Origin: Flavobacterium ichthyis | GTDB taxonomy: Bacteria; Bacteroidota; Bacteroidia; Flavobacteriales; Flavobacteriaceae | Assembly (NCBI RefSeq): GCF_009915155.1 | Contig: NZ_JAABLM010000009.1 | Location: 1-64,000 of the forward strand | DNA: 64,000 nucleotides | Direction: 5' to 3' | In this document: positions 1-10,604 of the stretch, piece by piece | Layout of the letters: each line of letters begins with the position of its first letter | Position numbering within the stretch: the stretch's first letter is position 1 | The notes under the pieces: model-generated | What the model saw: only the letters and a program-made list of their open reading frames with translations | Database searches by the model: none | Told to the model about the DNA's origin: nothing | Made by a program: the position numbers and the translations under genes

Positions 1-285
1 ACTACATAACCTATTATAACAACGATAGAATAAAGTCGAATTTAAACAAAATGAGCCCGATAAAATATCGAGCTCACCATTATCAAATTTAATTGTAAAT
101 TTGTCTAAACTTTTGGGTGCAGTCTACTTCTAAGAGTTGCGTTTTTTTTATATTGATATTGGCTGCGATTCTATAATATTCAATTAGCAAAATTATTTAA
201 GGTTTCTAAAATGCGATTAGCACTTTATTTGAAATTAAAAAAATTTAGTTATAGAAAAAAAATGTGGAGCCAAACAAAAATGACT
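1..285. other. Intergenic region at left edge, no gene supported
   Basis: No convincing coding sequence is seen before the yidC terminator. An open frame from about 211 runs mainly antisense to the yidC C-terminus and is not credible. A 10-bp inverted repeat with one mismatch and a 3-nt loop lies at 53-75 (left arm GAGCCCGATA). Its minus-strand side is followed by a T-rich stretch, so it could be a weak terminator or a binding site. Nothing else is recognisable. Confidence 0.5.
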
Positions 286-324
286 AAAAAACCCTGTCTA
301 TTTGATATAAAAAAACAGGATTTT
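276..324 (-). terminator. Rho-independent terminator after yidC
   Basis: On the minus strand a 10-bp stem (AAAATCCTGT pairing with ACAGGGTTTT, one mismatch) is followed by TTTTAGTCATTTTT. It starts about 10 bases after the yidC stop codon. Confidence 0.65.
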
Positions 325-333
325 AACACATTT

Positions 334-2235
334 CTACTTCTTTTTATTTTCTTGATTAATTTGTCTTTGTTTTTGTTGTTCTTGGGCTTGCTCCATCATC
401 TCTTGCATTTTTTGCTGAAATTTACTTTTTGGTTTCTCCTTGGTTTTGTTTTCCTGAATTTGAGCGTGAATTTTGTCTTCCTTGATAATGTAGTTTTTGA
501 TAACTAACATAATTCCGATGGTAATTGTATTAGAAATAAAATAATACAAACTCAAGCCTGACGCATTATTATTGAAGAAAATCATCATCATTAACGGCGA
601 AATATAAATCATCATTTTCATGATTTTGCTCATATCCGGCATTCCTTCTTGTGGTGGAGCTGACATGGTTTGATCGCCAGTTGTCATTTTCATGTAGAAG
701 AAAATGGCGATTGCCGCCAAAATTGGGAACAAACTGATATGGTTACCGTAGAACGATGAAATGACCGGAATGTGTTGTTTCCAGGAGAAAATGGCATCGA
801 AGGACGACAAATCTTCTGCCCAAAGGAAGGATTTTTGACGAAGGTCGATGTTAGACGGGAAAAATTGGAACAATGCATAGAAAACCGGGATTTGCATCAA
901 TGCTGGAAGACATCCTGCCATTGGATTTACGCCAGCTTTGCTATACAACTTCATGGTTTCCTGTTGTTTTTTCATCGGGTCTTTCTTGAACTTTTCGTTC
1001 AATTCTTGAATTTCCGGACGTAAAACTTTCATTTTGGCCTGCGACAAATATGATTTATAGGTAATAGGCGACATGAGCAAACGCACCAAAATCGTGAAGA
1101 CGATAATTGCGATTCCGTGTGCCAAAAATCCACCTAATAGGTTGTATAAAGGAATGAATAAAAAGCGGTTGATCCATCCAAAAATTCCCCAACCAAGCGG
1201 TACAATTTCGTCTAGATTTTTATCGTAATTATTTAAAACTTTATAATTCGTTGGACCGTAGTACCAATTCATGTTGTAATTGATTTCGCCTCCCTTGAAA
1301 GCCAATGGCATTGTCGCTTTGTAATGTTTGGTGAAAATGGTGTCCTTCTCAATGTCGTGAACCAAGTTGTCCGACTTTAATTCTGCAGTTGTAAAAGGCG
1401 TATCCGTCAATAAGATTGAAGTAAAAAAATGTTGTTTGAACGCAACATAGGTCACGTCTTTTGCATTTTCTACATCGTTGGATTGGTTCAGGTAATCATC
1501 TTTTCCATCTTCATATTCATAAACCAATTCCGAATAACGGTTTTCATACGAAACACTTTTTTCGTTTCGGTAGGTTTTCATTTCCCACTCTAAAGGAAGC
1601 GCTTCGGACGTATTTAAAATTTGAGCCAAACCTTGGGTTCTGATGGAAAAATCCATCATATAATCTTTTGGTTTGATCACATATCTGTATTCTAAAAACT
1701 GCTGATCGGCTGCTTTTAAACGCATCGTCAACACTTGGTTGCCATTTTCTGTGGTAAGATTTGGTTCGAAAAATAAATCTTTTGTATTTAAAACCAGATT
1801 GCCTTGTGTCTTTAATTGAAGATTTAATTTGGCGTTGTTGTCTTTGATGATTTTCACCAATTCGCCCGAACCTTTGCGGAATGCCTCAAAATTTTTCATT
1901 TGAGCATCCACAATGTAACCGCCTTTGTTGGAAAACACAAATTTTACCAAATCGTTTTCTACAGTTGTGGTAGTGGCTTTCGCCGAAGGAAGTGTTGCAG
2001 AATAAGCAAAGTTTCCTAAAGAGGATTTTAATTGTTGCAACTGAAGCGAATCTGGAACTTTAGGTGTCGCAGTTTGGCTTACAGCTGTTGTGGCTTGTTT
2101 TGGGTCTTGTTCTGTCTTAACCTTGTTTCCGGCTGCTTCGGGCGAAGGTTTGTTAATGAACATAATTCCCATTAAAATCAGGAATATCAATACAAATCCA
2201 ATAATCGAATTGCGGTCGAACTTTTTTTCTTCCAT
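334..2235 (-). CDS. yidC: Membrane protein insertase YidC
   Basis: 633-residue YidC/Oxa1 family insertase that places proteins into the inner membrane, alone or with Sec. Visible parts, in order: an N-terminal membrane anchor (about residues 11-27), a Thr/Gln-rich linker, a large periplasmic beta domain (about 70-345) as in Gram-negative YidC, then the conserved five-helix insertase core (about 350-595). The core includes VRLLMSPITYKS, whose Arg lies in the hydrophilic groove of the family, and GCLPALMQIPVFYAL. The tail (about 595-633) is Lys/Gln-rich and probably ribosome-facing. It lies 93 bases downstream of pyrG on the same strand, and the two may be co-transcribed. A possible -7 box of its own lies at 2273-2280. 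The length is normal for Bacteroidetes. Confidence 0.97.
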   Translation of the reverse strand: MEEKKFDRNSIIGFVLIFLILMGIMFINKPSPEAAGNKVKTEQDPKQATTAVSQTATPKVPDSLQLQQLKSSLGNFAYSATLPSAKATTTTVENDLVKFVFSNKGGYIVDAQMKNFEAFRKGSGELVKIIKDNNAKLNLQLKTQGNLVLNTKDLFFEPNLTTENGNQVLTMRLKAADQQFLEYRYVIKPKDYMMDFSIRTQGLAQILNTSEALPLEWEMKTYRNEKSVSYENRYSELVYEYEDGKDDYLNQSNDVENAKDVTYVAFKQHFFTSILLTDTPFTTAELKSDNLVHDIEKDTIFTKHYKATMPLAFKGGEINYNMNWYYGPTNYKVLNNYDKNLDEIVPLGWGIFGWINRFLFIPLYNLLGGFLAHGIAIIVFTILVRLLMSPITYKSYLSQAKMKVLRPEIQELNEKFKKDPMKKQQETMKLYSKAGVNPMAGCLPALMQIPVFYALFQFFPSNIDLRQKSFLWAEDLSSFDAIFSWKQHIPVISSFYGNHISLFPILAAIAIFFYMKMTTGDQTMSAPPQEGMPDMSKIMKMMIYISPLMMMIFFNNNASGLSLYYFISNTITIGIMLVIKNYIIKEDKIHAQIQENKTKEKPKSKFQQKMQEMMEQAQEQQKQRQINQENKKK

Positions 2236-2272
2236 TTGTTTGTTTTAAAAAAATACTTACTCTATTTTCCTG

Positions 2273-2280
2273 CAAAAATA
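2273..2280 (-). promoter_or_regulatory. Possible -7 promoter box upstream of yidC
   Basis: TATTTTTG on the minus strand fits the Bacteroidetes -7 consensus TAnnTTTG, about 37 bases before the yidC ATG. No good -33 element was found, so support is weak. Confidence 0.35.
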
Positions 2281-2328
2281 ATTTTACAAGAATTTATTTT
2301 CGTTTGAACAATTATTATTCTTACCTAT

Positions 2329-4002
<1,674 letters not shown>

Positions 4003-4184
4003 TCAATTTGCGAATTAGGAAATTAGATAATTTGGCAAGGCGACAATTTGGCAATGAGATCATTAAATAATCTAAAAATTAGCTGATTCGATAATTGATA
4101 AAATGCTAAACTTGATGGTCTTTAAAGTAAGATTTTTTTACACAGAAGAGTCATTTTCAAATTATCAAATTCGCTATTATCTCA

Positions 4185-4421
4185 TTAAATAGGTTTTGGA
4201 TATTGCTTTTTAATGTTTCTTATCAATTCTTCTAAACCATTTAATTTCAATTCATAAATTAATTGTAGTTGCTGTCCTAATTCTCCTTTCGGAAAACCTT
4301 TGCTTTGGTACCATACAATGTAAGGTTCGGGCAAGTCAATAAGAAAACGCCCCTCGAATTTTCCGAAGGGCATTTTGGTGTGAGCCAATTTTATGAGCTT
4401 TTTTTGTTCTGCTGTCATCAC
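4185..4421 (-). CDS. DUF3820 family protein
   Basis: 78-residue small protein that fits the DUF3820 family, whose function is unknown. The family pattern is visible as MPFGKFEGRFLIDLPEPYI followed by WYQSKGFP. There is no signal peptide or membrane segment, so it is probably cytosolic. It is the last gene of a three-gene minus-strand run: the LysM protein overlaps the OsmC-like gene by 4 bases, and this gene starts 2 bases after the OsmC stop codon. Translational coupling is therefore likely. The sequence itself gives no functional clue. Confidence 0.85.
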   Translation of the reverse strand: MMTAEQKKLIKLAHTKMPFGKFEGRFLIDLPEPYIVWYQSKGFPKGELGQQLQLIYELKLNGLEELIRNIKKQYPKPI

Positions 4422-4423
4422 AA

Positions 4424-4825
4424 TTATTTCCAGCTAAAATGAATTTCTTTTTCAATATCGGGATGAAGGCTTAAATGTACCGGGCAAGTTAAGGCTGTTC
4501 TTTCTAAAATCGTTCTGGTTTTTTCGTCCACCGAAATGGTCATCTCGAAATGAACTTCAATTTTATAAATTTTTCTTGGTTCGCTTTGCATGTGTTTGAC
4601 TACGCTTGCGGTTGAACCTGTAAAATCTACTTTCAAATCTCGGGCTTTGATTGCCATTACAGTCATCATACAGCTCGCCAAAGCATTGGCAACTGTATCG
4701 GTTGGAGAGAAAGCCTCGCCTTTTCCGTTGTTGTCAGTTGGCGCATCTGAAATTATTTCGCTACCTGATTGAATGTGAATTGAAGATGTTCGTAAATCTC
4801 CTAAATAGGTTACTTTCGATGTCAT
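4424..4825 (-). CDS. OsmC/Ohr family protein
   Basis: 133-residue OsmC-like protein. Family members reduce organic hydroperoxides with two cysteines, and both are present: Cys52 in LASCMMTV and Cys114 in LTCPVHLSL. The conserved SPTDTVANALASC region is intact. It is nearer to the YhfA-like/general OsmC branch than to Ohr, but the substrate cannot be told from the sequence. Its ATG overlaps the last codons of the upstream LysM gene by 4 bases and DUF3820 follows after 2 bases, so it sits in a tight operon. It is probably cytosolic. Confidence 0.9.
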   Translation of the reverse strand: MTSKVTYLGDLRTSSIHIQSGSEIISDAPTDNNGKGEAFSPTDTVANALASCMMTVMAIKARDLKVDFTGSTASVVKHMQSEPRKIYKIEVHFEMTISVDEKTRTILERTALTCPVHLSLHPDIEKEIHFSWK

Positions 4826-6765
4826 TGTGCTACTTTTACTGTTAAATCGGTATCGTAATATAATATGTAAACACCTCTATTTGAATAGCCGTCAGCAGGA
4901 TTTTTTACATAATTAAATTTATTTTCAACCTGTTCTGTGGCGTTGTCAAAAATGGTTTCTTCAAAACTTTTTTCTTGCGAAAGACGAAGCATCGCATCGA
5001 AAGTTACGTCAAATCCCCGAGTGGCATATTGATTAGGGTAGATATTATTTTTCTTTTTATAATTTTTGGCAAAAATTGCAGCTTCAGGCGTTTCATTTTC
5101 ACGAGTTACTGATGGATAAAGCAAGTTTAATTTTGCCAAATTTGCGATAGAAATTTCGTCAGAATCTAATTTATCATTTGGTTCCATCAATACTAACTGT
5201 ACATCATGAGTTGCTTTTGCGGCAGCTAAACCCGAAACAATATTTTTAAGCATTAATGTATTAGAAGTTTCTAGAATGACAAAATTTTTCCTGTCTTTTG
5301 CCAGCATTGCCTTTGCACTTTCTAAAGAAAAATCTGATATTTTTACGGTTGGGTGATTTTGCGCAATATAATTTTTTGCCGAAACTTTTTTGGGATCAAT
5401 TACCGCAATTACATTGGCATTTTTAGAATACAGATAATCAAATAAAGTACCCCGAAGCGTTTCTGGACTTGGAACTGATTGATATAAATTACTGTAAACC
5501 ATACTATTATCTTTAGATAATGGTGAAATTACAGGAATATTTTTGGCATTTAAAAACTGAGCCGTTTGTTCGGCATGAGATTGATAAAACGGACCGATTA
5601 CCACATCTGAAGTCAGCAAATTTCTATCGGCGAATGTAGCATTAACCGCAGAAGAATTTTTATTTTCTTGTGAATCTAAAATTTTAATATCAATGTTTAA
5701 TCCCAATGATTTAGCCGAATCGATTGCCATTAACGCTCCGGAATAAAAATCGAGTGTCATGTTGAGAAACGCATCTTTTTTCAGTCGCGTTGATAAATTT
5801 GCTGTTGAGTCGCTTTCTATTTTTGAAACATTGAAAGGCAATAACAAAGTCATTTGCTTACGGTCTTTTTTAGAAATGGTTTTAGCCAAATCGCTAAAAT
5901 TTTTATTCAAAGGCGAATGCAAAACTTCTTTTGGTACTTTGAGCATCATGCCTTCTTTCAAACCGTTTTCTAACTCCGGATTTAAGGCAATCAAACCATT
6001 TTGGCTTAATCCAAATTGACGCGACAAACTATAAATTGTTTCCTTTGGGCGAACTTGATAGGTAGTATATTTTTCAGCTTCTTTTCCTGATAAAGTTGGT
6101 TTTACAATCGTTGCCGAATTGCTTTCAATTGAATTTGGAAAATCCTTTTGTCTAATCACCACTCTTTGTCCAATTCTCAAGCTATCTGTTTTTAGAATTG
6201 GATTAAATTTTTCAAGTTCTTCAACCGTGATGCCGTGTTTTTTAGCGATGCCGTATTTGGTATCTTTTGGCACCACTTCATATACCAAATTTCCTTTACT
6301 TGCTGGTTGATCTTGTTCTGAAACCACTTCTGTTATCACTTGTTTCATCGGAGCAATTTGAGAAGATTTCCCAGGAATTTGCAAAACCTGACCTATCTTC
6401 AATCCTTCTTTTATTTCAGGATTTAATTTTTCTAAATCTGCAACCGAAACGTTGTATTGTTTTGCCAAACCGTATATAGTTTCTTTTGGAGCAACAGTGT
6501 GTGTTTTTCCATTGGAAACTACTGTTTTTGGCGTGTTTTGAGTAATTTTATTTCCGCTTTTATTTGGAATTAACAAAATTGTGTTTTCTCCAATTCCGTT
6601 TCTCGCATCCGGATTTAAAGCGTAAATATCGGCTGGTGTAACTTTATATTTTTGCGAAATTTGGGTAATAGTTTCCCCTTTAGAAACAGTATGTTTTACC
6701 GCTTCTTGTGCAAATGCAGCTGCTGCAAGTAAAAATGCTGCAACCGAAATAAAAAGTTTTTTCAT
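4822..6765 (-). CDS. Secreted protein with four LysM domains and a type 1 periplasmic-binding-like domain
   Basis: 647 residues with a clear signal peptide (MKKLFISVAAFLLAAAAFAQ). Four LysM repeats follow (about 24-70, 85-130, 155-205, 225-275). Each has the pattern Y/HTV..KET..I...Y.V....L..LNP, which in the family binds peptidoglycan N-acetylglucosamine. The rest (about 295-647) resembles type 1 periplasmic binding proteins (LivJ/LpoA-like fold), for example VVIGPFYQSHAEQTAQFLNA and IPVISPLSKDN. No transporter genes are nearby, so the C-terminal domain may have a structural or regulatory role, as in LpoA, rather than in uptake. It lies downstream of guaA, separated by a terminator, and overlaps the OsmC-like gene by 4 bases. 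Confidence 0.85.
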   Translation of the reverse strand: MKKLFISVAAFLLAAAAFAQEAVKHTVSKGETITQISQKYKVTPADIYALNPDARNGIGENTILLIPNKSGNKITQNTPKTVVSNGKTHTVAPKETIYGLAKQYNVSVADLEKLNPEIKEGLKIGQVLQIPGKSSQIAPMKQVITEVVSEQDQPASKGNLVYEVVPKDTKYGIAKKHGITVEELEKFNPILKTDSLRIGQRVVIRQKDFPNSIESNSATIVKPTLSGKEAEKYTTYQVRPKETIYSLSRQFGLSQNGLIALNPELENGLKEGMMLKVPKEVLHSPLNKNFSDLAKTISKKDRKQMTLLLPFNVSKIESDSTANLSTRLKKDAFLNMTLDFYSGALMAIDSAKSLGLNIDIKILDSQENKNSSAVNATFADRNLLTSDVVIGPFYQSHAEQTAQFLNAKNIPVISPLSKDNSMVYSNLYQSVPSPETLRGTLFDYLYSKNANVIAVIDPKKVSAKNYIAQNHPTVKISDFSLESAKAMLAKDRKNFVILETSNTLMLKNIVSGLAAAKATHDVQLVLMEPNDKLDSDEISIANLAKLNLLYPSVTRENETPEAAIFAKNYKKKNNIYPNQYATRGFDVTFDAMLRLSQEKSFEETIFDNATEQVENKFNYVKNPADGYSNRGVYILYYDTDLTVKVAQ

Positions 6766-6812
6766 TCTATTAATATTTAATTTTTTGGCTATTAATGATT
6801 TATAAAAAATTG

Positions 6813-6850
6813 AAAAGCCGTTACTAATTTATGTAAAAGTAACGACTTTC
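6813..6850 (-). terminator. Terminator after guaA
   Basis: Minus-strand inverted repeat around CGTTACT / AGTAACG, with flanking AAAG and CTTT also pairing, followed by a T-rich run. It separates guaA from the downstream LysM gene. Confidence 0.65.
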
Positions 6851-6876
6851 ATAGATAATATTGGTTTTTAAAAAAA

Positions 6877-8406
6877 TTATTCCCATTCAATCGTAGCCGG
6901 TGGTTTCGAGCTGATATCGTACACTACTCTATTTACACCTTTGACTTTATTGATAATCTCGTTAGAAACACTCATCAAAAATTCGTATGGCAAATGAACC
7001 CAATCAGCCGTCATTCCATCGGTTGATTCTACGGCTCTAAGTGCGACTACTTTTTCATAGGTACGTTCGTCGCCCATAACGCCAACACTGTTTACCGGAA
7101 GCAAAATGGCTCCCGCTTGCCACACTTTGTCATACAGTCCGTGAGATTTTAATCCTTCCACAAAAATATAATCCACTTCTTGTAAAATTCTTACTTTTTC
7201 GGGAGTGATATCGCCTAAAATTCTGATGGAAAGTCCAGGTCCCGGAAATGGATGTCTTCCTAATAATTCTGCCGAAATTCCTAAACTTGCACCAACGCGT
7301 CTTACTTCGTCTTTAAAAAGCATTCTCAAAGGTTCTACCACTTTTAATTTCATAAAATCTGGCAAACCACCTACATTGTGATGCGATTTTATCGTTGCTG
7401 AAGGTCCTTTTACCGAAACAGATTCAATCACATCTGGATAAATCGTACCTTGGGCTAACCATTTTACGTCTTGTACCAAATGGGCTTCGTCGTCAAAAAC
7501 TTCAATGAACACGCGACCGATGGTTTTCCTCTTGGTTTCAGGATCATCGATTCCCGCAAGTTGACTCAAAAATCGTTCCGAAGCGTCCACTCCTTTCACA
7601 TTCAAGCCCATATCTTTATATTGTTCCAAAACATTTTCGAATTCATTTTTGCGTAGCAAACCGTTATTTACGAAAATACAATACAAGTTTTTTCCAATGG
7701 CTTTGTTTAGCAAAACCGCTGCAACTGTTGAATCTACGCCACCAGAAAGCCCGAGAACAACTTTATCATTGCCGATTTTTTCTTGCATTTCTGACACAAT
7801 TTCTTCAACAAAAGCTTTGGGTGTAAAATTTTGAGGAACTTGAGCAATAGCCACTAAAAAATTCTCTAAAATTTGTTTTCCATCAATAGAATGGTAAACT
7901 TCAGGATGAAATTGAATGGCATAAGTATCTTCACCTTCAATTCTGTAAGCGGCATTTTGAACATCTTTGGTACTTGCCAAACATACGCCATTTACAGGAA
8001 GTTGCTTAATGGTATCGCTGTGACTCATCCAAACTTGGCTATTGAGATGTACGTTTTTAAAGAAATTTTCACCTTCTTTAATATAGGACAAATTAGCGCG
8101 ACCATATTCTCTAATGTTGGAAGGAGCGACTTCGCCACCAAAAAAATGAGCCATGTATTGCGCTCCGTAACATACCGCAAGCATTGGCATTTTGCCACGA
8201 ATCTGAGACAAATCCGGATGTGGGGCATTTTCTGCTCTAACCGAAAAAGGACTTCCGGATAGAATGACAGCTTTATAACTCGATAAATCACTCGGAATAT
8301 GATTGTAGGGAAAAATTTCGCAAAAAATGTTAAGTTCACGAACCCTTCTCGCAATTAGTTGTGTGTATTGCGATCCGAAATCTAAAATAAGTACGTTGTG
8401 TTGCAT
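6877..8406 (-). CDS. guaA: GMP synthase (glutamine-hydrolysing)
   Basis: 509 residues. It converts XMP to GMP using ATP and glutamine. The N-terminal class I amidotransferase has its nucleophile in AVCYGAQYM and the catalytic His/Glu in FHPEVYHS. The ATP pyrophosphatase domain has the P-loop [11 protein letters not shown]. The C-terminal dimerisation domain ends in the expected PPATIEWE. The ATG at 8406 ([15 protein letters not shown]) is the normal family start; the frame is open two codons further only through a TTG. A full promoter lies directly against this ATG, so the mRNA may be leaderless. Confidence 0.97.
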   Translation of the reverse strand: MQHNVLILDFGSQYTQLIARRVRELNIFCEIFPYNHIPSDLSSYKAVILSGSPFSVRAENAPHPDLSQIRGKMPMLAVCYGAQYMAHFFGGEVAPSNIREYGRANLSYIKEGENFFKNVHLNSQVWMSHSDTIKQLPVNGVCLASTKDVQNAAYRIEGEDTYAIQFHPEVYHSIDGKQILENFLVAIAQVPQNFTPKAFVEEIVSEMQEKIGNDKVVLGLSGGVDSTVAAVLLNKAIGKNLYCIFVNNGLLRKNEFENVLEQYKDMGLNVKGVDASERFLSQLAGIDDPETKRKTIGRVFIEVFDDEAHLVQDVKWLAQGTIYPDVIESVSVKGPSATIKSHHNVGGLPDFMKLKVVEPLRMLFKDEVRRVGASLGISAELLGRHPFPGPGLSIRILGDITPEKVRILQEVDYIFVEGLKSHGLYDKVWQAGAILLPVNSVGVMGDERTYEKVVALRAVESTDGMTADWVHLPYEFLMSVSNEIINKVKGVNRVVYDISSKPPATIEWE

Positions 8407-8409
8407 GCG

Positions 8410-8438
8410 CAAAAGTAATACTTATATTTTATTTCAAA
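8410..8438 (-). promoter_or_regulatory. guaA promoter abutting the start codon
   Basis: On the minus strand: TTTG (8435-8438), 17 bases, then TACTTTTG (8410-8417), matching the Bacteroidetes -33/-7 pattern. The last base of the -7 box is only 3 bases before the ATG, so transcription probably starts at or within a base or two of the start codon. Confidence 0.55.
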
Positions 8439-8541
8439 AAAAGTGTTTTTAGAAAAATTTCGTAAGAAAAATAATTTTAACGCAGAAATCGCCTTCATTA
8501 AAAACATAATTTTTTAAGTTTGATTAAAATTTATTTTGATA

Positions 8542-8922
8542 ATGGTAAAGTCGTTGTTATTGGTCGGATTTGGTGGAGGTTTAGGGAGCATTGTTCGTTT
8601 TTTAGTTAGTGTTTTTTTAAAAAAAATAATGACCGAAAATCAGCTACAATTTCCATGGGCGACACTAACAGTCAATATTTTAGGCTGTTTTTTAATCGGA
8701 TTGTTAATGGGGAATTTTTATCAGGAAAACGCAACTACACAATCCATGAAATTGCTTTTGGTGACCGGATTTTGTGGCGGATTTACTACATTTTCAGCTT
8801 TTGGCTTCGAAAATATTTCCTTTATTCAAAACCAGCAATACAGTTTAGCGATTCTTTACACGGCGTCGAGTTTACTCATGGGATTTTTAGCAGTTGCTTT
8901 TGGAATGTTTCTTACCAAATAA
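8542..8922 (+). CDS. crcB: Fluoride efflux channel CrcB/Fluc
   Basis: 126-residue membrane protein of the CrcB family, dual-topology dimeric channels that export fluoride. Four hydrophobic segments and the family motifs are present: GGGLGSIVRF near the N-terminus, NILGCFLIG, and GFCGGFTTFSAFGFE in the third segment, whose TTFS region lines the ion path and central sodium site in Fluc. The ATG at 8542 was chosen over an upstream TTG. The leader shows no recognisable fluoride riboswitch. The next gene starts 40 bases downstream, so partial co-transcription is possible. Confidence 0.93.
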   Translation: MVKSLLLVGFGGGLGSIVRFLVSVFLKKIMTENQLQFPWATLTVNILGCFLIGLLMGNFYQENATTQSMKLLLVTGFCGGFTTFSAFGFENISFIQNQQYSLAILYTASSLLMGFLAVAFGMFLTK

Positions 8923-8962
8923 TTATGACGAAACACAGGAATTTTGCGTAAATTCGCCCACT

Positions 8963-9973
8963 ATGAAACAAGAAGAAATCAACGGCATTTTAGAACTTTT
9001 GGCAAGTCCAAAAAAAATTGCTATCATTCCACATCGAAGTCCAGACGGTGACGCAATGGGTTCAACTTTAGGGCTTTATCATTTTTTATTAAAATTAAAT
9101 CACGAGCCAATTGTAGTTGCTCCAAATGAATTCCCAGAGTTTTTAGCGTGGCTTCCCGGTTCGGAAAATGTTTTGATTTTTGAAAAAAATAAAGACAATG
9201 TTTCCAAAGTTTTGCAAGAAGCTGAATTAATTTTTACGCTAGATTTCAATGCATTGCATCGTACCGGAGAAATGGAACACGTGTTGAACAAACTTACCGT
9301 GCCATTCATCATGATTGACCATCATCAAAGTCCGGATGATTACGCTTTGTACACTTATTCTGACACGAAATACGGTTCAACTTGCGAGATGATTTTTAAT
9401 TTTATTTCTTATTTAGGAAAGAAAAATTTTATTGACAAAACCATTGCAAGCTGTCTTTACACCGGAATTGTAACGGATTCCGGCTCTTTTAGATTTCCAA
9501 CCACCACAAGTACTACACATCGAGTTACCGCAGAACTTTTAGATTTTGGCGCTGAAAATGGAACGATTCACAATTCGCTTTTTGACAATAATTCTTATCA
9601 CAGATTACAATTATTAGGCAGAGCTTTACAAAATATGAAAGTCATGCCTGAGTTTAAAACCTCTTACATTACGCTTACGCAAAAGGAACTCGACGATTTT
9701 AAATACGTAAAAGGCGATACTGAAGGAGTTGTAAATTACGGACTTACTATTAAAGGCATTATTTTTGCAGCCATTTTTATTGAAAATAAAGACGAAGGAA
9801 TTATCAAGATTTCGTTTCGATCTCAAGGAAATTTTGATGTTAATAAATTTGCCAGAGATTATTTCAACGGAGGAGGACATATTAACGCGGCAGGAGGCAA
9901 ATCGGGCAAAAGCTTAGAGGAAACCGTGGCCGACTTTGAAAAAATTGTTGCCCAACAAAATTTTAATGTTTAA
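8963..9973 (+). CDS. DHH family phosphoesterase (NrnA-like oligoribonuclease/pAp phosphatase)
   Basis: 336 residues. The DHH domain has SPDGDAMGS near the N-terminus, the metal-binding FNALHRTGEM and the name-giving DHHQSP. The C-terminal DHHA1 domain has the substrate-binding GGGHINAAGG. This architecture is that of NrnA-type enzymes, which degrade short oligoribonucleotides and dephosphorylate 3'-phosphoadenosine 5'-phosphate in the cytosol. The ATG at 8963 (MKQEEINGILELL) is preferred; the frame is open 23 codons further up into the end of crcB but without family-like sequence. gldI starts 3 bases after the stop codon, so the two are almost certainly co-transcribed. Confidence 0.9.
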   Translation: MKQEEINGILELLASPKKIAIIPHRSPDGDAMGSTLGLYHFLLKLNHEPIVVAPNEFPEFLAWLPGSENVLIFEKNKDNVSKVLQEAELIFTLDFNALHRTGEMEHVLNKLTVPFIMIDHHQSPDDYALYTYSDTKYGSTCEMIFNFISYLGKKNFIDKTIASCLYTGIVTDSGSFRFPTTTSTTHRVTAELLDFGAENGTIHNSLFDNNSYHRLQLLGRALQNMKVMPEFKTSYITLTQKELDDFKYVKGDTEGVVNYGLTIKGIIFAAIFIENKDEGIIKISFRSQGNFDVNKFARDYFNGGGHINAAGGKSGKSLEETVADFEKIVAQQNFNV

Positions 9974-9976
9974 AAA

Positions 9977-10585
9977 ATGCAAATAAAAAATTATATAACC
10001 GCTGCAGTTATAACCGTTGTCCTTGCAGGATGCACACAACAACAGCCGCGCAAACCTATAAGTTATTCTTCAGGGACTTTTATGAAAGAATCTGTAGAAC
10101 GAAATAAAAAAATGATTGCCGGAGAGGAAGCGAAAATTGATTCGCTTATCAAGAAAGATACGGCGTCAGATTACATTGCTTCGCCAAAGGGATATTGGTA
10201 TAAATATGACGTAAAAAGTAGTTCTGTTGACACTTTAAAACCTGTGAAAGGTTATGTGGCTTATTTTGATTACGAAGTAAAAGATTTAGATGGTAATATG
10301 ATTTATACCGAAGTTGAACTTCGTCCTCAAAAATATTTGGTGGACCGACAAAATATTATGATGGGACTTCGCGATGGAATTAAATTGATGAAAAAAGGCG
10401 AACGTATTACCTTTTTATTTCCATCTCACATGGGTTACGGTTATCATGGCGACAACCGCAGAATTGGTCATAACCAACCGTTAATGACCACAGTTTTTCT
10501 TCGAGATATCAAACCTGAAGACGTTGCCAGAAGTGAAGAAAAAAAACCTGTGTCCACAAATCCAAAACCTTTAACCCAAGAATAA
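9977..10585 (+). CDS. gldI: Gliding motility-associated lipoprotein GldI, FKBP-type peptidyl-prolyl isomerase
   Basis: 202-residue lipoprotein. The signal peptide ends in a lipobox (VVLAGC, Cys19). An FKBP-type domain (about 75-185) shows [17 protein letters not shown], the weakly conserved [14 protein letters not shown] and MGYGYHGD. GldI of Flavobacterium johnsoniae is an FKBP-like lipoprotein needed for gliding, and it probably helps fold the gliding/type IX secretion apparatus. The immediate neighbours, a DHH phosphoesterase upstream and more isomerases downstream, support the call. The strand spacing (3 bases upstream, 19 downstream) indicates one operon. Confidence 0.88.
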   Translation: MQIKNYITAAVITVVLAGCTQQQPRKPISYSSGTFMKESVERNKKMIAGEEAKIDSLIKKDTASDYIASPKGYWYKYDVKSSSVDTLKPVKGYVAYFDYEVKDLDGNMIYTEVELRPQKYLVDRQNIMMGLRDGIKLMKKGERITFLFPSHMGYGYHGDNRRIGHNQPLMTTVFLRDIKPEDVARSEEKKPVSTNPKPLTQE

Positions 10586-10604
10586 AAACGACCTCTTTTT
10601 AACT

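Noticed and set aside
211..507. Plus-strand 98-codon open frame with hydrophobic protein
   Set aside because: Most of it is antisense to the yidC C-terminus and includes the yidC terminator. The hydrophobic sequence follows from the complement of Lys/Gln-rich codons.
8407..8541. Possible fluoride riboswitch before crcB
   Set aside because: The conserved GGNGAUGGNGUUCGCC-like core and pseudoknot partner were not found.
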